Origin: Lewinella sp. LCG006
GTDB taxonomy: Bacteria > Bacteroidota > Bacteroidia > Chitinophagales > Saprospiraceae
Assembly: GCF_040784935.1 (NCBI RefSeq)
Contig: NZ_CP160680.1
Span: forward strand, 3,070,501 to 3,134,500
Direction of reading: 5' to 3'
DNA length: 64,000 nucleotides
Positions 53,041 through 60,478 of the stretch are shown piece after piece; positions within the stretch are counted from its first letter, which is position 1, and each line of letters starts with the position of its first letter. The position numbers and the translations under genes are program-made. The notes below the pieces were generated by a model, which was not told the DNA's origin, did not search any database, and saw nothing but the letters and a program-made list of their open reading frames with translations.

Positions 53041-53230
53041 CTTCCGACTTCCGACCTCCCACTTCCGACTTTGAAATTGGAAATCGGAATTAACTGGATA
53101 AGCGTAGGTTGTTTTAGGGTAGTGTTCAATATATTTTCTGATAATTTTGCAGACCATGGTGTCGAATACTGCTAGCAACTCCAAAAAATACTTCCGACTT
53201 CCCACTTCCGATTTCCGACTTTAAAATACT
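53041..53230 (-). repeat. Heptamer intergenic repeat, copy C2 (inverted, near complete)
   Basis: Reading the minus strand from 53230 gives, in order, heptamer units, AAGTATTTTTTGGAGTTGCT, AACAACCTACG and a second heptamer block. This is the order of copies B and D, but turned round. The element ends 29 bp before the CpsB-like gene. The rest of 52668-53258 shows no gene. Confidence 0.75.
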
Positions 53231-53258
53231 TCCGACTTTAAAATATCTTCCTCAATAA

Positions 53259-53990
53259 ATGTTTTTTCGCAAATCCCCTGTAGTCTCCACCTTCGGAGAC
53301 CTAAAACTAGACCTCCACTCCCACCTCCTCCCCGGGATTGATGATGGAGCCAAGGACCTGGGGCATAGCCTGGCTTTGATCCGGCGCTTGCAGGGGATGG
53401 GGTTTACGCGCTTGTACACTACGCCACACATCATGGCGGATATGTACCCCAATACGCCGGAGATTATCCAGGGGAAATTGGCGGAGGTACGGGCGGCGAT
53501 GAAAGAAGTGGGGCTGAATATTCCCATTGACGCTGCCGCGGAATATTTGATGGATGAGGGGTTTGGAGAAAAGCTCAAAGCAGGTGGTTTGCTGACTTTG
53601 CCGGGCAACCGGGTGCTGGTAGAAATGTCGTTCGTTTCTGCACCGCCGAATTTGGGGCAGTATATTTTTCAACTGCAAACCAAAGGGTATAAGGTGCTGC
53701 TGGCACACCCGGAACGCTACCTCTTCTTTAGAGAAGATTTTAAAAGATACAAGGAGATGAAAGATCGCGGGGTTGAATTCCAACTCAACCTTTTGTCGCT
53801 GGTGGGCTACTACGGCAAACCTACCCAAGACAATGCCCGCGCCCTCCTCAAAGCAGGCATGATCGACTACCTCGGCACCGACCTCCACCATGAGCGCCAC
53901 GCCGATAACCTCGAACGCCTGCTTGCCGACCGCAAACTGAACCGCCTGCTGGGGAAATACCTGGCAGGGATGAAAAATGCGGTGATTTAG
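53259..53990 (+). CDS. PHP-type protein-tyrosine phosphatase, CpsB/YwqE-like
   Basis: CpsB-type enzymes are metal-dependent phosphatases that remove phosphate from the tyrosine tail of Wzc-type kinases and so tune capsule length. The 243-residue protein has the PHP metal motifs DLHSHLLPGIDDGAKD (near the start), TTPHIM, HPERY and GTDLHHERH. Its likely partner is the Wzc-like protein at 57920, with a Tyr-rich tail. It follows the repeat region after the UpxY-like gene. Confidence 0.9.
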   Translation: MFFRKSPVVSTFGDLKLDLHSHLLPGIDDGAKDLGHSLALIRRLQGMGFTRLYTTPHIMADMYPNTPEIIQGKLAEVRAAMKEVGLNIPIDAAAEYLMDEGFGEKLKAGGLLTLPGNRVLVEMSFVSAPPNLGQYIFQLQTKGYKVLLAHPERYLFFREDFKRYKEMKDRGVEFQLNLLSLVGYYGKPTQDNARALLKAGMIDYLGTDLHHERHADNLERLLADRKLNRLLGKYLAGMKNAVI

Positions 53991-53993
53991 GTT

Positions 53994-54100
53994 TTTTGAA
54001 CCATATAAGGCACTTGAGGGCACATAAGTTTTTTTGAACCATATAAGTACATAAAAGGGATTATAAGGATCTGAAATTACCCCCTTACCCCCTTACCCCC
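53994..54100 (+). repeat. Short direct repeats after the CpsB-like gene
   Basis: TTTTTGAACCATATAAG occurs twice (53994-54010 and 54031-54047), and then TTACCCCC is repeated three times at about 54077-54100. No gene is seen; these lead into heptamer copy B. Confidence 0.65.
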
Positions 54101-54104
54101 TTTT

Positions 54105-54290
54105 GAAAGTCGGAAGTGGGAGGTCGGAAGTCGGAAGTATTTTGGAGTTGCTAGTTGCGGTTATTCTTACAGCCCAAAGGCTTATTAGAAATATAAATTT
54201 TATCAAAAACTCCCCTAAACAACCTACGTGTGCCCCCGTTACTTCCGACTTCCGACTTCCGCTTTCCGACTTCCGTAACCCTTACACCAA
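54105..54290 (+). repeat. Heptamer intergenic repeat, copy B
   Basis: The left arm is a run of GTCGGAA-type units (54109-54138). Then come ATTTTGGAGTTGCTAGT, TTATTCTTACAGCC, AAACAACCTACGTGTGCCCC and the right arm of TTCCGAC units (54242-54276), ending TAACCCTTACACC. The two arms are inverted relative to each other and could pair into a long hairpin. The right arm is in frame with the following oxidoreductase gene. Confidence 0.85.
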
Positions 54291-55282
54291 CAACCATCAA
54301 CCAACAACCAACAACCAACAAATTCGCCCTCATCGGCGCCGCAGGCTACGTAGCACCACGCCACCTGGAGGCAATCCACGCGACGGGCAACGTGCTGCTG
54401 GCGGCTTATGATAAGAGTGACTCCGTAGGGGTGATGGATCGTTATTTTCCGCAGGCAGACTTCTTTGTGGAGTTTGAGCGGTTCGACCGGCACCTGGATA
54501 AACTCAGGCGGGAGGGGATGCCCGTGGATTACGTCAGTGTGTGTTCGCCGAATTATTTGCACGATGCACATATCCGCTTCGCCTTACGGCAAGGAGCAGA
54601 TGCCATTTGTGAAAAACCATTGGTGCTGAACCCCTGGAATGTGGATGCACTACAGGAAATCTGCCGCGAAACAGGTCGAGAGGTTTACAATATATTGCAG
54701 CTAAGGTTACACCCCAGCGTGATTGCACTGAAAGAACGCGTACAAAATTCGCCGAAAGGCCATAAGTTTGATGTGGACCTTACCTACCTCACCTCCCGTG
54801 GCCATTGGTACTACACCAGCTGGAAAGGCGATGAGGAAAAATCTGGCGGAATCGCTACCAACATCGGCGTCCATTTTTTTGACATGCTGCAGTGGATTTT
54901 TGGCGATGTTCAGGAAAGTAAAGTGCATGTGCATACCCACGACCGTGCTGCCGGCTACCTGGAGTTGGCGCAAGCTCGTGTACGCTGGTTCCTCAGCATC
55001 AATTACGATACGATTCCGGAAGCCATCAAAGCTACCGGTGCCCGCACCTACCGCTCCCTGACCATTGGCGGCGAGGAGTTTGAGTTCAGTGGCGGCTTCG
55101 AAGATTTGCATACCCTCAGCTACGAAGCCATCCTGGCCGGCGAGGGCTTCCCCCTGGAGGCTGCCCGCCCGGCCATTGAGGTGGTACACGCTATCCGCCA
55201 CCAGCAAGCCCTCGGCTTGCAAGGGGATTATCATCCGCTGGCGAAGTTGCCGCTGGTGCGGCATCCATTTACGAGGGAGTGA
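54230..55282 (+). CDS. WlbA/WbpB-like UDP-GlcNAcA 3-dehydrogenase (Gfo/Idh/MocA family)
   Basis: The conserved protein begins FALIGAAGYVAPRHLEAIHATGN, a Rossmann start typical of WlbA/WbpB, followed by FERFDRHLDKLR, CEKPLVLNPWN and a C-terminal dimer domain. These enzymes oxidise UDP-GlcNAcA at C3 for 2,3-diamino sugars. The start is abnormal: no ATG or TTG lies near the conserved N-terminus, and the only standard in-frame start is GTG at 54230, inside heptamer repeat B. About 30 residues (PPLLPTSDFRFPTS and so on) would then be encoded by the repeat and a CAACCAA-type tandem. Function is fairly sure; the start is not. Confidence 0.8.
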   Translation: MPPLLPTSDFRFPTSVTLTPTTINQQPTTNKFALIGAAGYVAPRHLEAIHATGNVLLAAYDKSDSVGVMDRYFPQADFFVEFERFDRHLDKLRREGMPVDYVSVCSPNYLHDAHIRFALRQGADAICEKPLVLNPWNVDALQEICRETGREVYNILQLRLHPSVIALKERVQNSPKGHKFDVDLTYLTSRGHWYYTSWKGDEEKSGGIATNIGVHFFDMLQWIFGDVQESKVHVHTHDRAAGYLELAQARVRWFLSINYDTIPEAIKATGARTYRSLTIGGEEFEFSGGFEDLHTLSYEAILAGEGFPLEAARPAIEVVHAIRHQQALGLQGDYHPLAKLPLVRHPFTRE

Positions 55283-55288
55283 GTGTTT

Positions 55289-55345
55289 TGCCGCGGAGAC
55301 ACGGAGACACGGAGATTTTTAAGAATAGCCGCCGAGGTACGGAGT
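55289..55345 (+). repeat. CCGCGGAGAC repeat, left of the GxxExxY gene
   Basis: TGCCGCGGAGACACGGAGAC and then GCCGCCGAGGTACGGAG are inverted relative to the two copies at 55795-55874. Together they bracket the GxxExxY gene. Confidence 0.8.
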
Positions 55346-55376
55346 TTTATTGTAAAATAATACCATGTTTTGAGTC

Positions 55377-55775
55377 ATGCATGATGATATACCGGATGAA
55401 TTAAATAATCTAGGTACTCAAATTATTGGGGCAGCTATAAAGGTCCATCGAAAGCTTGGCCCAGGATTGCTAGAGAGAATTTATGAAGTCTGTCTCTGTC
55501 ATGAACTGGAAAAGCTTGGTCTTCAAGTAGAGCGCCAAAAATATCTACCTATTATTTATGACGGAATAGAATTCGATGAAGGTCTACGCTTAGATTTGCT
55601 GGTTGAGAATAAGATAATCTGTGAGTTGAAAGCAGTAGATGAAATCAATCCGGTCTGGAAAGCTCAACTCTTAAGTCATTTAAGATTGACTAACAATAGC
55701 TTGGGATACCTAATAAATTTTAACGCACCATTGCTGAAAAATGGAGTAATAAGGATGGTAAATAAATGGAGATAG
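55377..55775 (+). CDS. GxxExxY family protein (PDDEXK-like fold)
   Basis: The 132-residue protein carries the family signature GPGLLERIYE near residue 28 and the pattern DLLVENKIICELKAV near 80, which resembles the D-(x)-ExK core of PDDEXK nucleases. Family function is not established. It is more AT-rich than its neighbours, unrelated to sugar metabolism, and sits between two sugar-nucleotide genes, flanked on both sides by inverted copies of a CCGCGGAGAC-type repeat. This suggests that gene and repeats arrived as one unit. Confidence 0.8.
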   Translation: MHDDIPDELNNLGTQIIGAAIKVHRKLGPGLLERIYEVCLCHELEKLGLQVERQKYLPIIYDGIEFDEGLRLDLLVENKIICELKAVDEINPVWKAQLLSHLRLTNNSLGYLINFNAPLLKNGVIRMVNKWR

Positions 55776-55794
55776 GTCATCTATTCTAAACAAA

Positions 55795-55874
55795 ACCTCC
55801 GTGTCTCAGCGTCCCTGCGGCAAAATAAAAAAAACAAAAACCTCCGTACCTCAGCGTCTCCGCGGCAAAATAAA
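55795..55874 (-). repeat. CCGCGGAGAC repeat, two tandem copies right of the GxxExxY gene
   Basis: ACCTCCGTGTCTCAGCGTCC and ACCTCCGTACCTCAGCGTCT, each followed by a GCGGCAAAATAAA tail, lie head to tail. They are reverse complements of the left repeat at 55289-55345. The second copy ends directly before the epimerase ATG, so the repeat forms its leader. Confidence 0.8.
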
Positions 55875-55877
55875 AAA

Positions 55878-56948
55878 ATGAAAATAAAAATCCTCATCAC
55901 CGGAACCGCCGGCTTCATCGGCTCCCACCTAGCGAACCGCCTGATTGCTGATGGCCACCAGATTGTAGGACTGGATATCATCAATGATTACTACGACGTC
56001 AACGTCAAGTACGGCCGGTTAGAGCGGGCGGGTATTGCGAAAGCAAGCATTCAACCTGGCCAGCTAGTGCAAAGTACCACCCACCCCAACTACCGCTTTA
56101 TCCAACTGGATCTGGTAGACCGCGCGGGAATGGACCAGCTCTTTGCCGCCGAGCAGTTCGAGGCAGTCGTGAACCTGGCGGCCCAGGCGGGCGTGCGCTA
56201 CAGCCTGATCAATCCACAAGCATACATCGATAGCAATATCATTGGTTTTACCAACATCCTGGAATGTTGTCGCCACAACGGTGTCAAGCACCTGGCTTAT
56301 GCCTCCAGCTCCAGCGTGTATGGTTTGAACGAGAAAATGCCCCTGTCGACCAGCGATAATGTCGATCACCCGATTTCCCTCTATGCCGCCAGCAAGAAAA
56401 GCAACGAACTGATGGCCCACACCTACAGCCACCTGTTCGGACTGGCCACCACCGGCCTGCGTTTCTTCACCGTCTACGGTCCCTGGGGGCGACCAGATAT
56501 GGCCCTCTTCCTCTTCACGGATGCCATGCTGAAAGGCGAACCCATCAAGGTCTTCAATCACGGCAAGATGGTTCGCGATTTTACGTACATCGACGATATA
56601 GTGGAAGGCATCGTGCGCGTCATCCAGCACCCCCCCCAGGGCAACCCGGCCTGGACGGGCGCTCACCCCGATCCCTCCACCTCGAAAGCCCCCTACAAAG
56701 TCTACAACATCGGCAACAATGACCCCGTAACCTTGATGGACTTTATCTCGGCCATTGAGGAGGAACTAGGCATCGAAGCCAAAAAAATCATGATGGACTT
56801 GCAGCCCGGCGATGTCCCCGCCACCTACGCCGATGTGCAGGACTTGATGGATGATTTGGGCTATAAGCCCGAAACACCAATTAAGGACGGGATCAAGGCG
56901 TTTATTGATTGGTATAAGCTATTTTACGAAGTCGGAGGTCGGAAGTAG
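55878..56948 (+). CDS. UDP-glucuronate 4-epimerase-like SDR enzyme
   Basis: The 356-residue extended SDR protein has the NAD loop GTAGFIGSHLANRL, then DIINDYYDVNVKYGRL, a segment typical of UDP-glucuronate 4-epimerases. The catalytic part is ASSSSVYG with YAASKKSNE (the YxxxK pair). It interconverts UDP-uronic acids, probably UDP-GlcA and UDP-GalA. The last six residues (EVGGRK) are encoded by the first heptamers of repeat copy D, so the element appears to have replaced the original C-terminus. The leader is formed by the other repeat family. Confidence 0.88.
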   Translation: MKIKILITGTAGFIGSHLANRLIADGHQIVGLDIINDYYDVNVKYGRLERAGIAKASIQPGQLVQSTTHPNYRFIQLDLVDRAGMDQLFAAEQFEAVVNLAAQAGVRYSLINPQAYIDSNIIGFTNILECCRHNGVKHLAYASSSSVYGLNEKMPLSTSDNVDHPISLYAASKKSNELMAHTYSHLFGLATTGLRFFTVYGPWGRPDMALFLFTDAMLKGEPIKVFNHGKMVRDFTYIDDIVEGIVRVIQHPPQGNPAWTGAHPDPSTSKAPYKVYNIGNNDPVTLMDFISAIEEELGIEAKKIMMDLQPGDVPATYADVQDLMDDLGYKPETPIKDGIKAFIDWYKLFYEVGGRK

Positions 56949-57094
56949 GAAGTCGGAAGTATTTTGGAGTTGCTAGTAGCTTTTATTCTTACAGCCTAAA
57001 GGCTTGTCAGGAAACTCCTTTCAAAAACTACCCAAAACAACCTACGCGTGCGCCATTAATTCCGACTTCCCACTTCCGATTTCCGACTTTTTGA
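56928..57094 (+). repeat. Heptamer intergenic repeat, copy D
   Basis: The order is the same as in copy B: GTCGGAA units (overlapping the epimerase 3' end to 56948), ATTTTGGAGTTGCTAGT, TTATTCTTACAGCC, AACAACCTACGCGTGC and TTCCGAC units ending at 57090. The arms are inverted and could form a hairpin in the mRNA between the epimerase and wza genes. Confidence 0.85.
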
Positions 57095-57108
57095 ACCCTT
57101 CAAAATCT

Positions 57109-57879
57109 ATGAAAAACCTATACCTCCTCCTCTTGGTCTTACTACTCACCTCCTGCGTAACCCACGAGGAGCTGCTGAACTTCAACCAGGGAGAAGCCTT
57201 TTCGGCAACACCGGTGGATATTACCAACTTGCCGCAATTGCAGATCCAGCCGGATGACCTGCTGTCGATTCGCGTGAAAGCGCTGGAGCTTTCGGCCGTA
57301 GAGCCGTTTAATGTGGATCCGCCGGGGATGAATAACCTTAATGCAGGTAGCGGAATGCGCCCTTTGCTTGGTTATTTGGTGACCAGGGAAGGAACCATTG
57401 ATTTCCCTATGCTGGGAACTATAAATGTACTTGGCCTTACTACCGACGAACTGCGCGATACCTTGAAAGCAAAATTGGTGCCTTTCCTCAACGATCCGGT
57501 AGTGATGGTCCGTTTCCTGAATTTTCGGATCACGGTACTCGGAGAGGTAGCTTCCCCCAATACCTTCTTTGTGGGCAACGAACGGATGACCATCCTGGAT
57601 GCCCTCGGGCAAGCGGGAGACATCACCTCCTACGGCAACCGGACCAATGTACTGGTGATTCGCGAACAAAATGGCCAACGACAAACGGCCCGCCTGAATC
57701 TCCAAGATAGGGATATCTTTGCCTCACCATTTTTCTACCTGCAACAAAACGATGTGGTGTATGTAGAACCTTTGAAAGTAAAAACAGCTTCTATTCGCGA
57801 TCAATCGCAAAGGTTGTTACCTTGGTTGTCGGCCATAACGGCCCTGACCACCTTGGCAATCACCTTGAGCAGGCTGTAA
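57109..57879 (+). CDS. Wza-like polysaccharide export lipoprotein
   Basis: The ATG at 57109 gives 256 residues with lipobox LLTSC (Cys16); the frame upstream runs through repeat D. A Poly_export domain (about 35-150: QIQPDDLLSIRV, GYLVTREGTIDFPMLGTINVLG) is followed by an SLBB domain (about 150-225: ITVLGEVASPNTF, ILDALGQAGDIT) and a short hydrophobic C-terminal segment (LPWLSAITALTTLAITL). Wza proteins form the outer-membrane channel for capsule or exopolysaccharide. The Wzc-like kinase follows after 40 bp. Confidence 0.92.
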   Translation: MKNLYLLLLVLLLTSCVTHEELLNFNQGEAFSATPVDITNLPQLQIQPDDLLSIRVKALELSAVEPFNVDPPGMNNLNAGSGMRPLLGYLVTREGTIDFPMLGTINVLGLTTDELRDTLKAKLVPFLNDPVVMVRFLNFRITVLGEVASPNTFFVGNERMTILDALGQAGDITSYGNRTNVLVIREQNGQRQTARLNLQDRDIFASPFFYLQQNDVVYVEPLKVKTASIRDQSQRLLPWLSAITALTTLAITLSRL

Positions 57880-57919
57880 TCGTTTTTCTTTGTATTAATA
57901 ACCCTCGACGCTTATTATT

Positions 57920-60274
57920 TTGGATAACGCTCAACCTTCTTCTAACCCTACCACTGCTTCGCAAGAAGTAGATCCTATCGACGTAAAAGAACTCGTACTG
58001 AGTATTTTGCGCAACTGGTATTGGATTGCCCTCTGTGTCATCCTGGCCTTCTTTTTGGCCCGCTTGAATTTGCGCTACAGTGTTCCCATTTATCAGGCTT
58101 CCGGTACCATTCTGATCAAAGACAAAGAAGGGGGAGGCGATATCGGAGGGCTCTCTGAAGAGGCGGTGCTGCAGGAAATCGGGATACTAAAACCGGGCAA
58201 TAACATCAACAATGAGATTCAAATCCTGAAATCCAGCAGCCTCATGCAGGAGGTGATGGATACCCTCAACCTGGAGATACAGTACACGGGCGTAGGTAGA
58301 ATCAAAGACACGGAGTACTACGGACAGACGTCGCCGATTTTAGTGGATTCCATTGCCTGGTATGCTGGAAAAAGAGGTATGCAATTGGAAGTGCAGGCGT
58401 TAGACGAGCAATCCTACCGCCTCTATAATGAGGAAGGGGAGGCCGATGTCCATTCTTTTGATCAACCCCTGATCGTCAAAAAAGATACTTTATGGCTGAG
58501 TTACAACGAGCTTGGCGCGAGCAGTAACGGTATTGTCAATATTCGAGTTGGTGGAAGCCCCAGGAAGTATTTATTGAAACTAGATGTGAAAACAGTAGGG
58601 GATTATTCCAGTGTCTTGCGGATTCAAATGGAAGACCCGGTGCCGGAAAAAGCCTCCGATATCATCAATACCCTCATTGAGGTGTACAACCAGGCGGCCA
58701 TTGACGATAAAAACCAGGTGGCCAAAAAAACGCTCGATTTTATCGATGAAAGGCTACGCTTGCTCACCGCCGAACTGAGCAGTGTGGAAGGTGGCCTGGA
58801 AACCTACAAAGAAAACAACAGCATCCCCGGTGAAGCCATCACCGCTGTGGACTTTATATTGAGTGAAATCAGTCAGTATGATAACGAACTCACCCGCCAG
58901 GAAATAAAGCTGGAGCTGCTGAATTCGGTGGAGAAGATGTTTACGGCCAACCCGAACAGCTTTGACCTGATTCCGGCCAACATTGTTTTGGAAGATGCCG
59001 GTGGGCTGGACGAGCAAATCACGGCGTACAACAACCTGCTCCTTACCCGGGAGCGCCTGCAACGCTCCGCCGCCTCGGAGAACCCCCAACTACAAAGTCT
59101 GAACCAGGAGCTGGGCGAGATGCGCAACAACATCACCCAAAGTGTGCTGGCCCTGCGCCAAAACCTGCAACTTTCGATTCGGGAAACCCAGGGGAAACTC
59201 AACGAACTGCAAAAGCGCATCAACCAAATTCCCCGGCAGGAACGGGAATTGCTGGAGATCAAGCGCCAGCAAAACATCAAGGAAGCGCTTTACCTGTTCT
59301 TACTGCAAAAAAAGGAAGAGACGGCCCTGTCCGCTGCCATTACGGTACCCAATGCGCGGGTGATTGATCGGGCGGTTACCAGCCCAGCTCCCATCGCCCC
59401 CAAACCCTTGCAGATTTATGCAATATTTCTCGTACTCGGATTTATCCTACCTGTAGGTGCCATTTTTATTCGGGAGCTGCTGGACAACAAGGTGTACAGT
59501 GAAGAAGACATCAACAAATACACCACGGTGCCCGTATTGGGCAAGGTGGCAAAAAACCAGGCAACTGATCGCCTGGTGGTAAAAGCCAACAGCCGGACGG
59601 CCATTGCGGAGATGTTTCGCTTGCTGAGAACCAACCTGACCTACTTGTCTACGGGCGACACCAGGCAAACTATATTAATTACCTCCGGGGTAAGCGGCGA
59701 TGGAAAAACCTTTATTGCCGTGAACCTGAGCTTAAGCCTGGCCCTGACGAACAAGCGGGTGGTGGTGGTAGGGATGGATTTGCGCAAACCTAAGCTGTCG
59801 GAGTACCTGACCGCCAAGCTGGACCACGAAAGCCTGGGGGTGACCAACTTCCTGATCGGCGAAGCGACCATAGAAGAGGTGATCCTGTCGTCTCAGGTGC
59901 ACGACAAGCTGTTTTTGATCCCTAGCGGCCCTATCCCGCCCAATCCGGCAGAGTTGCTAAGTGGACCCAAAATAGGGGAGTTGATGACCTACCTCAAGCA
60001 GCATTTTGATTACATCATCATCGATACCGCACCCATTGGCCTGGTGGCAGATGCTTTTTTACTGGCCCCTTACACCGATATTTCCCTGTTTGCAGTGCGC
60101 TACGGAAAAACGGAACGGGAAATGCTGACTGGGCTGGATGAGATGAGGAATGCTGGGAAGTTGAAGAAGCCGGCCATTGTCTTGAATGGGGTGAAGGAGG
60201 GTAAAGGGTATGGGTATGGGTATGGCTATGGGTATTACGAAGAAGACAAAAAGAAAAAGAAATGGCTTTGGTAA
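57920..60274 (+). CDS. Wzc-like chain-length regulator and tyrosine kinase
   Basis: The 784-residue protein has a Wzz domain with two membrane segments (about 32-50 and 498-518), periplasmic coiled coils between them, and a cytosolic BY-kinase domain. That domain has Walker A SGVSGDGKTF, Walker A' VVVVGMDLRKP and Walker B DYIIIDTAPIGL. The tail is GYGYGYGYGYYEED, a run of tyrosines that would be autophosphorylated. The start is TTG: no ATG occurs in the first 100 codons and a stop lies just upstream. It pairs with Wza and the CpsB-type phosphatase to control polymer export. Confidence 0.93.
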   Translation: MDNAQPSSNPTTASQEVDPIDVKELVLSILRNWYWIALCVILAFFLARLNLRYSVPIYQASGTILIKDKEGGGDIGGLSEEAVLQEIGILKPGNNINNEIQILKSSSLMQEVMDTLNLEIQYTGVGRIKDTEYYGQTSPILVDSIAWYAGKRGMQLEVQALDEQSYRLYNEEGEADVHSFDQPLIVKKDTLWLSYNELGASSNGIVNIRVGGSPRKYLLKLDVKTVGDYSSVLRIQMEDPVPEKASDIINTLIEVYNQAAIDDKNQVAKKTLDFIDERLRLLTAELSSVEGGLETYKENNSIPGEAITAVDFILSEISQYDNELTRQEIKLELLNSVEKMFTANPNSFDLIPANIVLEDAGGLDEQITAYNNLLLTRERLQRSAASENPQLQSLNQELGEMRNNITQSVLALRQNLQLSIRETQGKLNELQKRINQIPRQERELLEIKRQQNIKEALYLFLLQKKEETALSAAITVPNARVIDRAVTSPAPIAPKPLQIYAIFLVLGFILPVGAIFIRELLDNKVYSEEDINKYTTVPVLGKVAKNQATDRLVVKANSRTAIAEMFRLLRTNLTYLSTGDTRQTILITSGVSGDGKTFIAVNLSLSLALTNKRVVVVGMDLRKPKLSEYLTAKLDHESLGVTNFLIGEATIEEVILSSQVHDKLFLIPSGPIPPNPAELLSGPKIGELMTYLKQHFDYIIIDTAPIGLVADAFLLAPYTDISLFAVRYGKTEREMLTGLDEMRNAGKLKKPAIVLNGVKEGKGYGYGYGYGYYEEDKKKKKWLW
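60206..60235 (+). repeat. GGGTAT hexamer tandem coding the Tyr-rich tail of the Wzc protein
   Basis: Five units, GGGTAT x3, GGCTAT and GGGTAT, encode (Gly-Tyr)5. Slippage here would change the number of phosphorylatable tyrosines without a frameshift. Confidence 0.8.
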
Positions 60275-60478
60275 CCCCTCCTACGGGGAAGCCTTGTTTT
60301 ATGATGGAACGTGTTATTTACGATTCTTTAGACTCTGCGTCTACTTACTATAGAAAAAGTGCTCGTTTCGCCTTAAAGGCAAAGTAAATGCCTAAGCATA
60401 CCAGAACAGGCTAAAAGTACAGAAATTCTACAGTCGGAAGGTGAAAAATATTGAGCCTGCCTGCCTTATCACACAGTT
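60275..60478. other. Intergenic region without a recognised gene
   Basis: This 204-bp gap separates the Wzc and flippase genes. It holds a short TACAGTCGGAAGG fragment resembling a heptamer unit and no clear promoter boxes. The open frame at 60451-60645 is a shadow of the next gene. Confidence 0.4.

Noticed and set aside
54286-54322. Functional meaning of the CAACCAA-type tandem as a separate element
   Set aside because: It is short, low-complexity and adjoins repeat B; most simply explained by slippage.
54105-57094. CRISPR array, because of many short repeats
   Set aside because: Units are 7-bp tandem heptamers without unique spacers of constant length, and no cas gene is present.
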